From SKVR01 sp037441525 (lineage in GTDB: Bacteria; Bacteroidota; Bacteroidia; Bacteroidales; UBA7960): a DNA stretch of 64,000 bases. The notes under the pieces were generated by a model. The model had not been told where the DNA came from, ran no database searches, and saw nothing but the letters and a program-made list of their open reading frames with translations. Of this stretch, positions 53,220 through 62,068 are shown in pieces (position 1 is the first letter of the stretch; each line of letters begins with the position of its first letter). The stretch lies in NCBI GenBank assembly GCA_037441525.1, contig JBBISA010000003.1, positions 124,001 through 188,000 of the forward strand. Reading direction: 5' to 3'. The position numbers and the translations under genes were made by a program.

Positions 53220-53848
53220 AGCTACATCGCAGGCGTGCTTTCTTTATCATAATTACTTTTCTGGCCGTGCCTATGGTTTCATTGGCTTCAGAACCTAAAG
53301 TAGTTTCATCAAACTTCCGCAGTGCGGTTTCAATACATCCATTCTACCGGTTTGTTGATGGCATAAGAGTAGATTATCAGCATGCCATAACCCGGAACAA
53401 CTGGATTATGGCTGGTACTGTGCTGTTCTACAGCCAGAAAACCAATCCGCGTGAGGTTGATTTTGGTTATAACAAGCGTTTGGGAGGTGGCCTGCATTTG
53501 CACCATAAATTTTATCCTGCCGAAGGTTTCGGTATTACACGGGTTTACATCAGTTACGGGCCTGTTTGGCAATACAATCATTTAACCTTCCCCGAAAAGG
53601 TAGCAGGCACTAATACCAACCGGTTCACTATCATAAACCGTTTTGGGGCTGATATTCTTATAGGATACGATGCCTTTATCGGAAATCAGTTTTTTCTGGA
53701 ATTTTTCACCGGATTCGGGTTACGTTACTCTGGGTTTCACTCAGATGCAACAGAACCCGACTTGTTTAACTCAGGATATGTCAGCCCGGGTTACACAGGA
53801 AATTTATTGTTGCTGGGCTTAAAGTTTGGTTTTGCCTTCAATCCGTAA
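53216..53848 (+). CDS. Outer-membrane beta-barrel protein
   Basis: A signal peptide (RAFFIIITFLAVPMVSLA) precedes about 185 residues of alternating strands, e.g. VDGIRVDYQHAITRNNWIMAGT and FGADILIGYDAFIGNQFFLEF around residue 140, ending in a phenylalanine-rich last strand (LGLKFGFAFNP). It overlaps the LVIVD lipoprotein gene by ATGA. A small barrel of 8-10 strands is likely. Probably works with the LVIVD proteins at the outer membrane; inferred from coupling. Confidence 0.75.
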   Translation: MKLHRRRAFFIIITFLAVPMVSLASEPKVVSSNFRSAVSIHPFYRFVDGIRVDYQHAITRNNWIMAGTVLFYSQKTNPREVDFGYNKRLGGGLHLHHKFYPAEGFGITRVYISYGPVWQYNHLTFPEKVAGTNTNRFTIINRFGADILIGYDAFIGNQFFLEFFTGFGLRYSGFHSDATEPDLFNSGYVSPGYTGNLLLLGLKFGFAFNP

Positions 53849-53875
53849 TATTGATATGCAAATAATCATTATGCA

Positions 53876-54535
53876 ATGCTGAAATATATAGCTGTAGTTT
53901 GTATTGTTTTTTCGCTCTCCATCAATATAGCCTGGAGTCAGGATATTGATTCAGGCCATAAATCTTACTCCCATTGGATCATGGGTGTGCCCCAGCATCT
54001 TTTTAAGAATGGGATAAGGGTTGAATGGGATAAGAAACTGGGGAGGCCGGGAGTATGGATTAATTATGCACCTACAATATATTACCGTGGTCAAAGAGGT
54101 AACCGGTTATTTGGCAATTATGATGTTTACAGTACAGCCGGAGCGGGTATGGATGTAATGTTACGCTGGTATCCGCAGGGTATTGGTCCAAAGGGTGGTT
54201 TTTATCTTTCAGGAGGAGGTGGATTCCGGTTCCTGGTTCAGGAATTCAGGGGGTACCGTTGGACCACTTCCGTACGCAATGGACTTACCTGGTATGAATA
54301 CGACGAATCATCCTGGAACAGGGAAACACAAAACTACGTACTCAAGGGCACTCTGGGGTATTTGTTGATTATAAACCGGCACTTGGCGGCTGATTTTTTT
54401 ATTGGCATTGGCTTACAAGCTGAAACTCAGAAATTACCTTCCGGAACCATTTATGAAATATCAGAGGAACCTGATGTTTTTGGAGGCACAGGACTAATTA
54501 CTCTTTTAGGCTTCAGGTTGGGTATAGGGTGGTAA
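53876..54535 (+). CDS. Outer-membrane beta-barrel protein, paralogous to its neighbour
   Basis: A signal peptide (MLKYIAVVCIVFSLSINIAWSQ region, residues 1-21) is followed by strands in the same order as in the preceding barrel (FKNGIRVEWDKKLG, YYRGQRGNRLFGNYD, LAADFFIGIGLQAE), and the C-terminus ends GFRLGIGW. The two barrels appear to have arisen by duplication and diverged. It is 28 bases downstream, in the same unit. Confidence 0.73.
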   Translation: MLKYIAVVCIVFSLSINIAWSQDIDSGHKSYSHWIMGVPQHLFKNGIRVEWDKKLGRPGVWINYAPTIYYRGQRGNRLFGNYDVYSTAGAGMDVMLRWYPQGIGPKGGFYLSGGGGFRFLVQEFRGYRWTTSVRNGLTWYEYDESSWNRETQNYVLKGTLGYLLIINRHLAADFFIGIGLQAETQKLPSGTIYEISEEPDVFGGTGLITLLGFRLGIGW

Positions 54536-54716
54536 CTTCCACAAGGAATTGCCTCTATCAACGAAAAGATGGTCTGGGCCAACAGATCGTCAGGAAAAAC
54601 ATAGCAACCGGGGGTTCAATCTTTTCTGGAAATTTTCCGAAATTCAAATTACTTTTATCCCTATTCTCAACCGGATTAGATACCGGTAAAAAACACAACA
54701 TCCTAAAAGACAACAC

Positions 54717-56237
54717 ATGTTAGAAATTCAAAAAAAACTATCCAACTCTTTTTATGCCATGCTGGCCTTGCCTGCCACGGCCATGGGTTTTGGTTTGGCT
54801 GTGCAGATTGCAGCTCTTAGCTGGATACTTACCGAAGTATTTGGCTTCAGTATTATTGAAGTGGGCATTGTTTGGGCTACAGGCCCCGTAGCCGGCATTT
54901 TCGGCCAGGTTATCATTGGAGTGGTCAGTGATAATGTATGGTTATGGAATGGCCGCCGGAGGCCCTTCATCCTTTTTGGTGGTACCCTTGCAGCTCTGAT
55001 GATACTTTGCCTGCCCAATATTGGAGTTATTTCAAGCTTTCTGGGCATATCCAATATTCTGATTGTGGCCATAATGGTTTCGCTTACCCTCGATCTATCG
55101 ATAAATGTAAGTTTTAACCCCACCCGTTCGCTCATTGCCGATGTTACCCCTGAAGGGCGTGCCCGTACCAAGGGATATACATGGATGCAAACAGTTTCGG
55201 GTTTTTTTGGCGTAATGGCCTATGTAGTCGGGGCCCGTTTCGGAAATTATTTCCTTCTGTATAGTGGCGCCGGACTTGTTTTGCTGTTTTCAGTTATCCC
55301 TACTTTGCTTATAAAGGAGCCCCGCTATATTACAGGTAAGGACGAAGGTCCTTTTGGCAGGCTCGACCCGCTGCTGGCTGGCACCATTTCTATCCTGATA
55401 CCCGGTTCGGGACACTGGTATGGCAAGGAAATTAAAAAAGGATTTATACTTTTCATTATAGCCGCCATACTTTATGCATCATCCATTATATTCACTGGGA
55501 ACCTCTACCTGACTGTTTTTCTATATACTCTTGCCATAGGGGTGCACATTTTCAGTGTTGTGGACTCATTTAAGCAAGTTGGGAATAAAAACCGTCAGAA
55601 TCCTGAACTGGCTGCTCTGCTCGATATTGACAATGCCAACTGGGGCCAGCTATTTAAACTCTTTTTTGCCCATGGTTTTTCATGGTTGGGTGTTCAATCA
55701 ATGTTTGTGTATATAATTTTCTTCCTCGAAGACCAGCTTGTGCCCCTGGGGTTTGAGAACAAAGATGTTATGATAAGTGTGTCTTTTGCTGTGCTCAATA
55801 CGGTTGGGTTTATTCTGCCGGCCCTTGTGTTCGAACCTTTGGCTGCAAAAATTGGAAGGGTGAAAATTCATACCATTGCAATTGCCACCATGGCCATAGC
55901 ATATTTTGCTATGGGTTTAGTTGTAAAAACTCCCATGACCCTTTACGTTCTTATGGCTGTTGCAGGTATGGGCTGGGGAGCAATTGTAAGCCTTCCGTTT
56001 GCCATCATGTCCGAAAATGTGAACCGCAACCGGATGGGGTTTTTCATGGGTGTTTTCAACCTGTCGGTAGTAATTCCCCATCTCATAGTAAGTTTCGCTT
56101 TCAGTTTCCTTATTATGATGTTTCCAAGCAAAGATCTTCTATTCATTATGTGCGGTGCCATGTTGACAATCTCAACAATTTTATGGATTTTCGTCAAAGA
56201 AAAGAAAACACACCAAACAAATTCTTTATCAAACTAA
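54717..56237 (+). CDS. SLC45-like MFS transporter with inserted TM2-like domain
   Basis: This is a major-facilitator carrier of the SLC45/GPH sugar-transport type: the loop 2-3 motif GRRRPFI (residues 79-85) and helix 4-5 motif NPTRSLIADVTPEGRART are characteristic. Between the two six-helix halves (about residues 215-290) lies an extra segment with IPGSGHWYGKEIKKGFILF and two more helices, resembling small TM2-like domains. Sucrose- or maltose-type disaccharides with protons are the likely substrates by family. An 181-base untranslated stretch precedes the gene; nothing functional was recognised there. Confidence 0.85.
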   Translation: MLEIQKKLSNSFYAMLALPATAMGFGLAVQIAALSWILTEVFGFSIIEVGIVWATGPVAGIFGQVIIGVVSDNVWLWNGRRRPFILFGGTLAALMILCLPNIGVISSFLGISNILIVAIMVSLTLDLSINVSFNPTRSLIADVTPEGRARTKGYTWMQTVSGFFGVMAYVVGARFGNYFLLYSGAGLVLLFSVIPTLLIKEPRYITGKDEGPFGRLDPLLAGTISILIPGSGHWYGKEIKKGFILFIIAAILYASSIIFTGNLYLTVFLYTLAIGVHIFSVVDSFKQVGNKNRQNPELAALLDIDNANWGQLFKLFFAHGFSWLGVQSMFVYIIFFLEDQLVPLGFENKDVMISVSFAVLNTVGFILPALVFEPLAAKIGRVKIHTIAIATMAIAYFAMGLVVKTPMTLYVLMAVAGMGWGAIVSLPFAIMSENVNRNRMGFFMGVFNLSVVIPHLIVSFAFSFLIMMFPSKDLLFIMCGAMLTISTILWIFVKEKKTHQTNSLSN

Positions 56238-56258
56238 TTAATCTTTATATACCAACCA

Positions 56259-57677
56259 ATGCAAAAACTATTTCTCCCATTTATATTAGCATTTATAGCT
56301 TTTTCGTGCAGTAAAACCGGCAATGAAACTACCACCCTTACCCTGGACCTGAAAAATGCCAGTTTCGAGCAGGTTGAAGTAAACCTGGTAACCGATTTCA
56401 TAACTTTTAATGCCGAAACATTGAAATCAGAAGTCAGCTCGAACGGGAAATTCACCTTTGATTTAGCAATTCAGCATCCCCAGCTGGTGTATCTGACCCT
56501 GGGGCAAATGCGCACCCTTGTTTATCTGTCGAAAGGGGGCAATCTCGAAGTGACCGGTGATGTGACCAATTGGAATCCCACCTATAAGGGCACCTATGCC
56601 AATGAGAATAATTTCCTGAAACTGAAAAGCAAGGAAATTGACCAGTTTTACACCCAGAGTCAGGTTATTGATCTTATTAGAAATAATACCCTCGAAGAAT
56701 TTTTACGCTTCAACGATCAGCTAACCCAGGCCGCCCGCAACCTCTTGAGGAATTTCAGTAATGCAAACAAACTCGATGAAGATTTTAAGCAGTTCGTTGT
56801 TACCGATATTGAGTACAATCGTTATACTTATTTGCTTTATTACCCATTATACTATTCTTATTTTCATGATGGTCGTGAGCCGGAGCTGCCTGCCGATTAT
56901 TATAGTTTTATGACAGATGCACTAAAGGCGGATGACAATATGTTTTACGTCAGGTCGTTCTGCAATTTTATCACAGAGAATCTTCAGCTACGGGTAAACC
57001 AAACCAAAACCCGATTTCCGGCCGAAGTTGGTCAGCTGCAAAGGTCTATCACCCTTGCCGGAGAATTATATTCGGGTCGTATGCGCGATTTTGCCATTGC
57101 CAATGCCATTAACACAGCATTGAACTTGGGCGAATTCAGCCAGGCAAGCCAGGCGTGGTATGAATTCAGGGATACAAATACTTTTACGGAACTCAATGAA
57201 ATGCTTCAAACAGCCTACGAAAGTGCCAAACGGATTGCCCCCGGCAATGAGGCCCCTGCCTTTAACCTAACCGATATTAATGGCAATAGGGTATCGCTGG
57301 AAGATTTCAGGGGAAAGGTGGTGTATCTCGATTTTTGGGCCAGCTGGTGCGGGCCTTGTATGCGTGAGGTCCCTTATGCAAAGGAGCTGAAAAAGCGCTT
57401 CGTCGGGGTTGATGACCTGGTTTTTCTTTACATTTCGGTTGATGAGGACGAAATAGCCTGGCGTCGTACTGTTGAAATGCAGGAAATTAAAGGGGTTCAC
57501 CTTAATGTAAAAGGAATGGGCAGCGAAACTGCCCAGCTTTACAATGTAAAGGGGGTACCTTCTTTCTTTATTATTGATAGAAATGGTCTTATCAACAATA
57601 ATAACCCTGGCCGGCCTTCGTCGGGCGAAGTTATCGATAAACAACTTAAAGCAGCTCTGGGTATGCTTCCCTCTTAA
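56259..57677 (+). CDS. TlpA-type thioredoxin lipoprotein
   Basis: The lipobox ends in AFSC (C17). The first two thirds are a Bacteroidota DUF4369-type beta domain and a helical region; the last about 135 residues are a TlpA/ResA thioredoxin domain with the redox pair C364 and C367 in WASWCGPC and the cis-Pro segment GVPSFF. It probably reduces disulfides in the envelope, e.g. for cytochrome c maturation. It starts 21 bases after the SLC45-like gene. Confidence 0.9.
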   Translation: MQKLFLPFILAFIAFSCSKTGNETTTLTLDLKNASFEQVEVNLVTDFITFNAETLKSEVSSNGKFTFDLAIQHPQLVYLTLGQMRTLVYLSKGGNLEVTGDVTNWNPTYKGTYANENNFLKLKSKEIDQFYTQSQVIDLIRNNTLEEFLRFNDQLTQAARNLLRNFSNANKLDEDFKQFVVTDIEYNRYTYLLYYPLYYSYFHDGREPELPADYYSFMTDALKADDNMFYVRSFCNFITENLQLRVNQTKTRFPAEVGQLQRSITLAGELYSGRMRDFAIANAINTALNLGEFSQASQAWYEFRDTNTFTELNEMLQTAYESAKRIAPGNEAPAFNLTDINGNRVSLEDFRGKVVYLDFWASWCGPCMREVPYAKELKKRFVGVDDLVFLYISVDEDEIAWRRTVEMQEIKGVHLNVKGMGSETAQLYNVKGVPSFFIIDRNGLINNNNPGRPSSGEVIDKQLKAALGMLPS

Positions 57678-57704
57678 TGGTTAAATCAGTTAATACCAAA
57701 ACCC

Positions 57705-58205
57705 ATGGAAACAGAAAATGATAATTTACTCGAACTGGGAGGTAAAAATTACAATACTGCCATTGTAGGTAATACTCTCTGGATGGCAGAGAATCTTTCA
57801 CTTCTGGTGCGCGATAGTTGGTTTTATGAAGATAACGCCATTCACGGGGCGCGGCATGGCAGACTTTATACCTGGCAGGCGGCTATGGAAACCTGCCCCG
57901 AAGGCTGGCGGCTGCCTTCAGTGAACGATTGGGAGCAATTGATTGAAATTGCCGGGGGCGAAAACAATGCCTTCACGGGCCTTCTTCCAGGAGGTACTAC
58001 AGGTTTTAATGCCTTGTACAGTGGATACCGCTCGCTAAAAGGCGACTTCTTAAGCCTTGACCGGGCAGCCGATTTCTGGAGTTCAACCGAAGCCGGAGAA
58101 TCAAATGCCTGGCTGTTCTATATCATTTTTAAAAAAGACAGAATTTTCCGAATCATCGACGATAAACGATGTGGGTTTTCAGTGCGATACGTCAGAGACA
58201 TTTAA
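57705..58205 (+). CDS. FISUMP-domain protein without signal peptide
   Basis: The 166 residues are a single FISUMP domain (Fibrobacter succinogenes major paralogous domain): NTLWMAENLS, GRLYTWQAAMETCPEGWRLPS, DFWSSTE and GFSVRYVRD are hallmark stretches. Most family members are exported, but no signal peptide or lipobox is present here; the N-terminus is acidic and hydrophilic. It might be cytoplasmic or misannotated at the start, though no in-frame upstream start with a signal was seen. It follows the TlpA gene by 27 bases. Confidence 0.82.
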   Translation: METENDNLLELGGKNYNTAIVGNTLWMAENLSLLVRDSWFYEDNAIHGARHGRLYTWQAAMETCPEGWRLPSVNDWEQLIEIAGGENNAFTGLLPGGTTGFNALYSGYRSLKGDFLSLDRAADFWSSTEAGESNAWLFYIIFKKDRIFRIIDDKRCGFSVRYVRDI

Positions 58206-58413
58206 ACCCCGATTCACACTGCATTTCTGATTCTTGCGATGCCAGAAAAGGGCCAATTGGTTTGGGCCTGAAATAATAATCACAAGCAAATCTTCCTCTC
58301 ATCACTTCGTTTTTGCCGGAGTGCAATCATTGTATTAATATTTGCAAGATAAAATAATTCTGTAATTCCAAGGTTGTTTTTACGACCAATACCACATTAA
58401 AAACCCGTAGGCC

Positions 58414-58899
58414 GTGCAGGAGAACGATTTTATTGCTACCATAGAACAACACCGTGGCATCATTTTTAAGGTTTGTAAAATGTATTGCCCGCAGGAAGAT
58501 GATTGCCATGACCTTTACCAGGATATTGTGGCGCAGCTCTGGAAAGCGTGGGGAGGATTCAGAGGTGAATCGAAAATAAGTACATGGATTTACAGGGTTG
58601 CCCTTAACACTGCCATTTCAGGTTTCAGAAAGCAGAAGCGAAATCCGTTGACTAATTCCGTTGATGCAAACGAACTACACATTTCGCAAGACGACGGACG
58701 GCAGAAAAAAGAAGACCTTGAGTTGCTGTATATGGCAATTGGCCAGCTTTCGGAAGTAGAAAAGGCCATGGTAATGCTTTATCTCGATGATGTTTCCTAC
58801 GAAGAAATTTCAACGATTGTAGGTATCACTCAAAACAATGTAAGGGTTAAGATGCTGCGCATCAGAGAAAAACTAAAAAACATAATGAATAACAATTAA
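58414..58899 (+). CDS. ECF RNA polymerase sigma factor
   Basis: The 161-residue protein has sigma region 2 (DLYQDIVAQLWKAWGGFRGESKISTWIYRVALNTA, about residues 30-65) and region 4 (DVSYEEISTIVGITQNNVRVKMLRIREKL, about 128-158), so it is an extracytoplasmic-function sigma factor. The start is GTG at 58414. The 208-base stretch upstream has no clear promoter. It is followed 5 bases later by a membrane protein that may restrain it. Confidence 0.9.
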   Translation: MQENDFIATIEQHRGIIFKVCKMYCPQEDDCHDLYQDIVAQLWKAWGGFRGESKISTWIYRVALNTAISGFRKQKRNPLTNSVDANELHISQDDGRQKKEDLELLYMAIGQLSEVEKAMVMLYLDDVSYEEISTIVGITQNNVRVKMLRIREKLKNIMNNN

Positions 58900-58904
58900 C
58901 CGGT

Positions 58905-59546
58905 ATGGACGAACTGAATAAGCTTAAGCAAATGTGGGAAAAGTCTTTTGGCAACCCACCCGGAAGTCTGGACAGGAAAAACCTGTTGGATATTATCCGG
59001 AAAAAATCCCATGGCCCGGTTGAGAAACTCAAACGAAGCCTTTATCTTGAAATCGGCACCATTTTACTGGTCATCCCCATGCTTTTGCTTGCAATGGTAA
59101 AGCTTAACAGCCTTTACTTCATCATAAACACATCGATACTTATATTGCTTTTTTTAGTCATTCTGTTCTACTATTTTTTTAATCTTCGAAAGGTATCGGC
59201 AATATGGAGGCAAAACCAGGAAAACCTTAAACAATGTATCGACAGCACACTGCATCTTTTCAGATTCTTCAGGAAAACTTACTACATCATTAACATTGCA
59301 CTTTTCCCAGCTGCAATTTATTTTGGATTTATTATAGGGTTTGGACTGGGTTCGGGTGGCAAAAAAGTATCAAATCTTCAGTTTATCGAAACCCTTCCAC
59401 TTTCGGCAAACATCATCATTATCATAGCTTCACTCCTTTTTTTGTCAGGAATTTTCTACCTGATCATGCACTTTTTTGTAAAAACCTTTTACGACCGCCA
59501 TATTCTAAAACTTGAGCATATACAAAAAGAACTGGAAGAAAATTGA
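58905..59546 (+). CDS. Membrane protein, possible anti-sigma partner
   Basis: This 213-residue protein has a soluble N-terminus of about 45 residues (MDELNKLKQMWEKSF, charged) followed by four membrane helices (about 48-65, 70-90, 120-140 and 165-190) and a basic tail. Position directly after the ECF sigma gene suggests it controls that sigma factor, but it lacks a recognisable zinc anti-sigma motif. Such sigma/membrane-protein pairs are common in Bacteroidota. Confidence 0.72.
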   Translation: MDELNKLKQMWEKSFGNPPGSLDRKNLLDIIRKKSHGPVEKLKRSLYLEIGTILLVIPMLLLAMVKLNSLYFIINTSILILLFLVILFYYFFNLRKVSAIWRQNQENLKQCIDSTLHLFRFFRKTYYIINIALFPAAIYFGFIIGFGLGSGGKKVSNLQFIETLPLSANIIIIIASLLFLSGIFYLIMHFFVKTFYDRHILKLEHIQKELEEN

Positions 59547-59697
59547 AAGGGGGTACTCCTTGCTGAACCTTCAGCCTGGACATAGATGAAGTGCACAGTT
59601 TATGACTCTTTTTCCCTGAACCATGTTAGTTGAATTGGGGTTACAATAATTTATTGCCGATTAAAGCATCATCAAATAATCTATGGCCCGACCTCGA

Positions 59698-59723
59698 TTG
59701 TTTGGCTGGTAAATGTATCTTTG
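59698..59723 (+). promoter_or_regulatory. Possible promoter of the 59805-61877 gene
   Basis: TATCTTTG (59716-59723) fits the -7 consensus; TTG (59698-59700) precedes it with a 15-base gap, shorter than usual. The start ATG lies 81 bases further on. Confidence 0.45.
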
Positions 59724-59804
59724 CGTTTTACAAAATCCCTTAAAATAAATGCAGCATTTCCACGTATTTATCAACAAACTGCATTCAACACCAAGGCCAA
59801 AAAC

Positions 59805-61877
59805 ATGAAACGCCATCTTACCACACTATTCACGGTAAATCTTCTTCTCATTCCATTCCTGCTAAGTGCTCAATCGGTCATCTTTCCTATACACCTGCAC
59901 AATGGCCAAACTATAGAAACATGCAACGGATATTTTGTTGACAGTGGCGGCGATACACTTACTCATTATGGCAATAACCAGGTATTCGAAACATCATTCC
60001 GGGTGCCTGAATTAAGTGGCAATAATGAGTATATCAGGATAAGATTCCTGTTTTTTGAACTGGCTGCCGGCGATACCCTGTATGTTTATGATGGGGCAGA
60101 TAAATCAGCTCCGTTATTGGCCACCGGCACCGGCAATAACCTGCGGGGAAGGGAGTTTTGGGCCGCCGGTCAGGTGGTGTTTTTAAGATTCGTATCTGAC
60201 AATGTAACCACCGCCAGAGGCTGGATGGCCAAATTCGGCTGCTTTGGTAGGTGCGATGCTTTCAGAGCGGGCGCTTCAACTGCCACGGGTTCATTTGACT
60301 TTTGTCCCAACATTGGAGCTATTACTTTTACGGGCTCTGCACGTTATTTGGGTGGCACCCCTGGAAATACAACCAATATTTCGTACAGCTGGAATTTTGA
60401 AGGAACATTAAGACAGGGAGCAATCGTTACCCAAACCTACCCCGGCCCGGGAGCTTACCCCTTCAGGGTATTTGCCATCGACAACAACACTGGTTGCCAG
60501 GCCGATACCATTATTACTGTTCGGCTGGCTACTATTCCCTCCTTCAACAACACCCGTCCATCTGTTGATACCGTTTGTGCCGGTTTGAGCTTTAACCTTT
60601 TCGGAAGTGTTCAACCCAGGCGATGGACTGGTTTCCCAACGATTGTGGAATCGCAGGCTTATATTACTCAAAATCTGCCTTTCATATCCAGTCTCAACTT
60701 CGGAGTTTTCCCTGCAGGTACTCAATTGATGCAGGAATCAGACCTCAACAGAGTTTGTATCAATATAGAGCACGAAGATTTCGGTCATCTTCAGTTCGAA
60801 CTGGAATGTCCTAACGGAACATCTGTTTTACTGAAAGATTACAGTATAGGTGGTGCCAACCTGGGCGAACCGGTGATTTTTGCAGCCGAAAGCATTGCGG
60901 GGAAAGGCTATGAGTACTGTTTCAGCAAAAGTGCTCCCCTGGGCAAAATGTCAGAAACAAGTTTCCAGTTTCACAGCTATACCGACCTTGCCGGCGACTT
61001 CTACAACAACCAGTCATATTTGCCGGCCGGAACCTACCTGCCTGACGAAAGCTTTCAAAACTTTGCCGGATGCCCGCTCAATGGCAACTGGGCCATGAGA
61101 GCTCGTGACCGGATTTCCGGAACTTCTGGTTTTGTACTTGGATGGAGCTTGTTCTTCAACGACCGTTTTTACCCTGATTCTCTGATTTTCATTCCTGCTA
61201 TTACCCAACAAAGCTGGCACGATCAAAACGGCAATAAGATAGGGAACAACCCTGCCACTGCTTTACTAAATACAAAAGGCGATTATCAGTTCACCTTCAG
61301 AGCACTCGATAACTTTGGCTGCAGCTGGGATACTATTGTTAGAGTAACCGTGCTGCCCCTGCCCAATGCCAAAATAGTTTCCGACATTGAAATACCGGTG
61401 TGCAGGGGCGATTCTACTCTTCTTACTGTTATCCCCGAACTGGCTGGCGACAACCGTCTCTGGCTTTATCAATGGATGCTCGAAGGCGCTAATATGGCTG
61501 GCCGGGTTTCGGATACCCTTATGGCCAAAACAATGGCCACTTATATGGTCAGGGTTACCGATTCCATTACCGGGTGCGACAAGATTTTCGACCTGGCTGT
61601 ATTTGACCAAAACTGCGACCTTCGCATTCCCAATGTTTTTACCCCCAATGGCGACGGCATGAATGATGTTTTCGAAATAGAAAACCTTGAATATTACCCC
61701 GGCAGCGTAATGGTTATTTACAATCGCCATGGCAGAAAGGTTTTTGAAAACAACGATTATTATCTTAACTGGTGGGATGGCGGCAATCAACCCGCCGGCA
61801 CCTATTATTATGTGCTCACCTATGCCCGGTTGGGGAAACGAAACCAAACCCAGGGGATAATTACAATTGTGAAGTAA
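59805..61877 (+). CDS. Large secreted protein: CUB, PKD, P-domain and T9SS type B sorting domain
   Basis: ATG 59805 gives a signal peptide (LFTVNLLLIPFLLSAQ) and a mature protein of about 670 residues. In order: a CUB domain (about 30-145, with ETCNGYF and AGDTLYVYDGA), a PKD domain (SYSWNFEGTLRQGAIV region, ending GCQADTIITV), a proprotein-convertase P domain (CINIEHEDFGHLQFELECPNG, about 330-445), a second Ig-like repeat, and a C-terminal type B sorting domain (FTPNGDGMNDVFEIENLEY, PAGTYYYVLTY). It is exported by the type IX system and probably displayed on or released from the cell surface. No catalytic domain is present. The TTG at 59721 is not the start. Confidence 0.9.
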   Translation: MKRHLTTLFTVNLLLIPFLLSAQSVIFPIHLHNGQTIETCNGYFVDSGGDTLTHYGNNQVFETSFRVPELSGNNEYIRIRFLFFELAAGDTLYVYDGADKSAPLLATGTGNNLRGREFWAAGQVVFLRFVSDNVTTARGWMAKFGCFGRCDAFRAGASTATGSFDFCPNIGAITFTGSARYLGGTPGNTTNISYSWNFEGTLRQGAIVTQTYPGPGAYPFRVFAIDNNTGCQADTIITVRLATIPSFNNTRPSVDTVCAGLSFNLFGSVQPRRWTGFPTIVESQAYITQNLPFISSLNFGVFPAGTQLMQESDLNRVCINIEHEDFGHLQFELECPNGTSVLLKDYSIGGANLGEPVIFAAESIAGKGYEYCFSKSAPLGKMSETSFQFHSYTDLAGDFYNNQSYLPAGTYLPDESFQNFAGCPLNGNWAMRARDRISGTSGFVLGWSLFFNDRFYPDSLIFIPAITQQSWHDQNGNKIGNNPATALLNTKGDYQFTFRALDNFGCSWDTIVRVTVLPLPNAKIVSDIEIPVCRGDSTLLTVIPELAGDNRLWLYQWMLEGANMAGRVSDTLMAKTMATYMVRVTDSITGCDKIFDLAVFDQNCDLRIPNVFTPNGDGMNDVFEIENLEYYPGSVMVIYNRHGRKVFENNDYYLNWWDGGNQPAGTYYYVLTYARLGKRNQTQGIITIVK

Positions 61878-61988
61878 TATTTCTTTTTTTTCCATTAAAC
61901 TCCTTTGGTCGCAACCGTTGGCTTAGGCAGATTACTGCTTTAAAACCAATGCTTAACAAAACATCGCTATAAAAATGCAGCACGCTGG

Positions 61989-62020
61989 TTTGGATGGTAA
62001 AATCCTTTGGCGTATTTTTG
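61989..62020 (+). promoter_or_regulatory. Promoter of the AbgT transporter gene
   Basis: TTTG (61989-61992) is followed after 20 bases by TATTTTTG (62013-62020), a canonical Bacteroidota promoter, 49 bases before the ATG at 62069. Confidence 0.75.
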
Positions 62021-62068
62021 GACCTTTAATTCTAATTCAATCAATTGACTTTCAATAAAACAAATACT

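Noticed and set aside
54529..54723. A 64-residue plus-strand frame between the second barrel and the SLC45-like gene
   Set aside because: It has no signal, no family resemblance and overlaps both neighbours; treated as chance.
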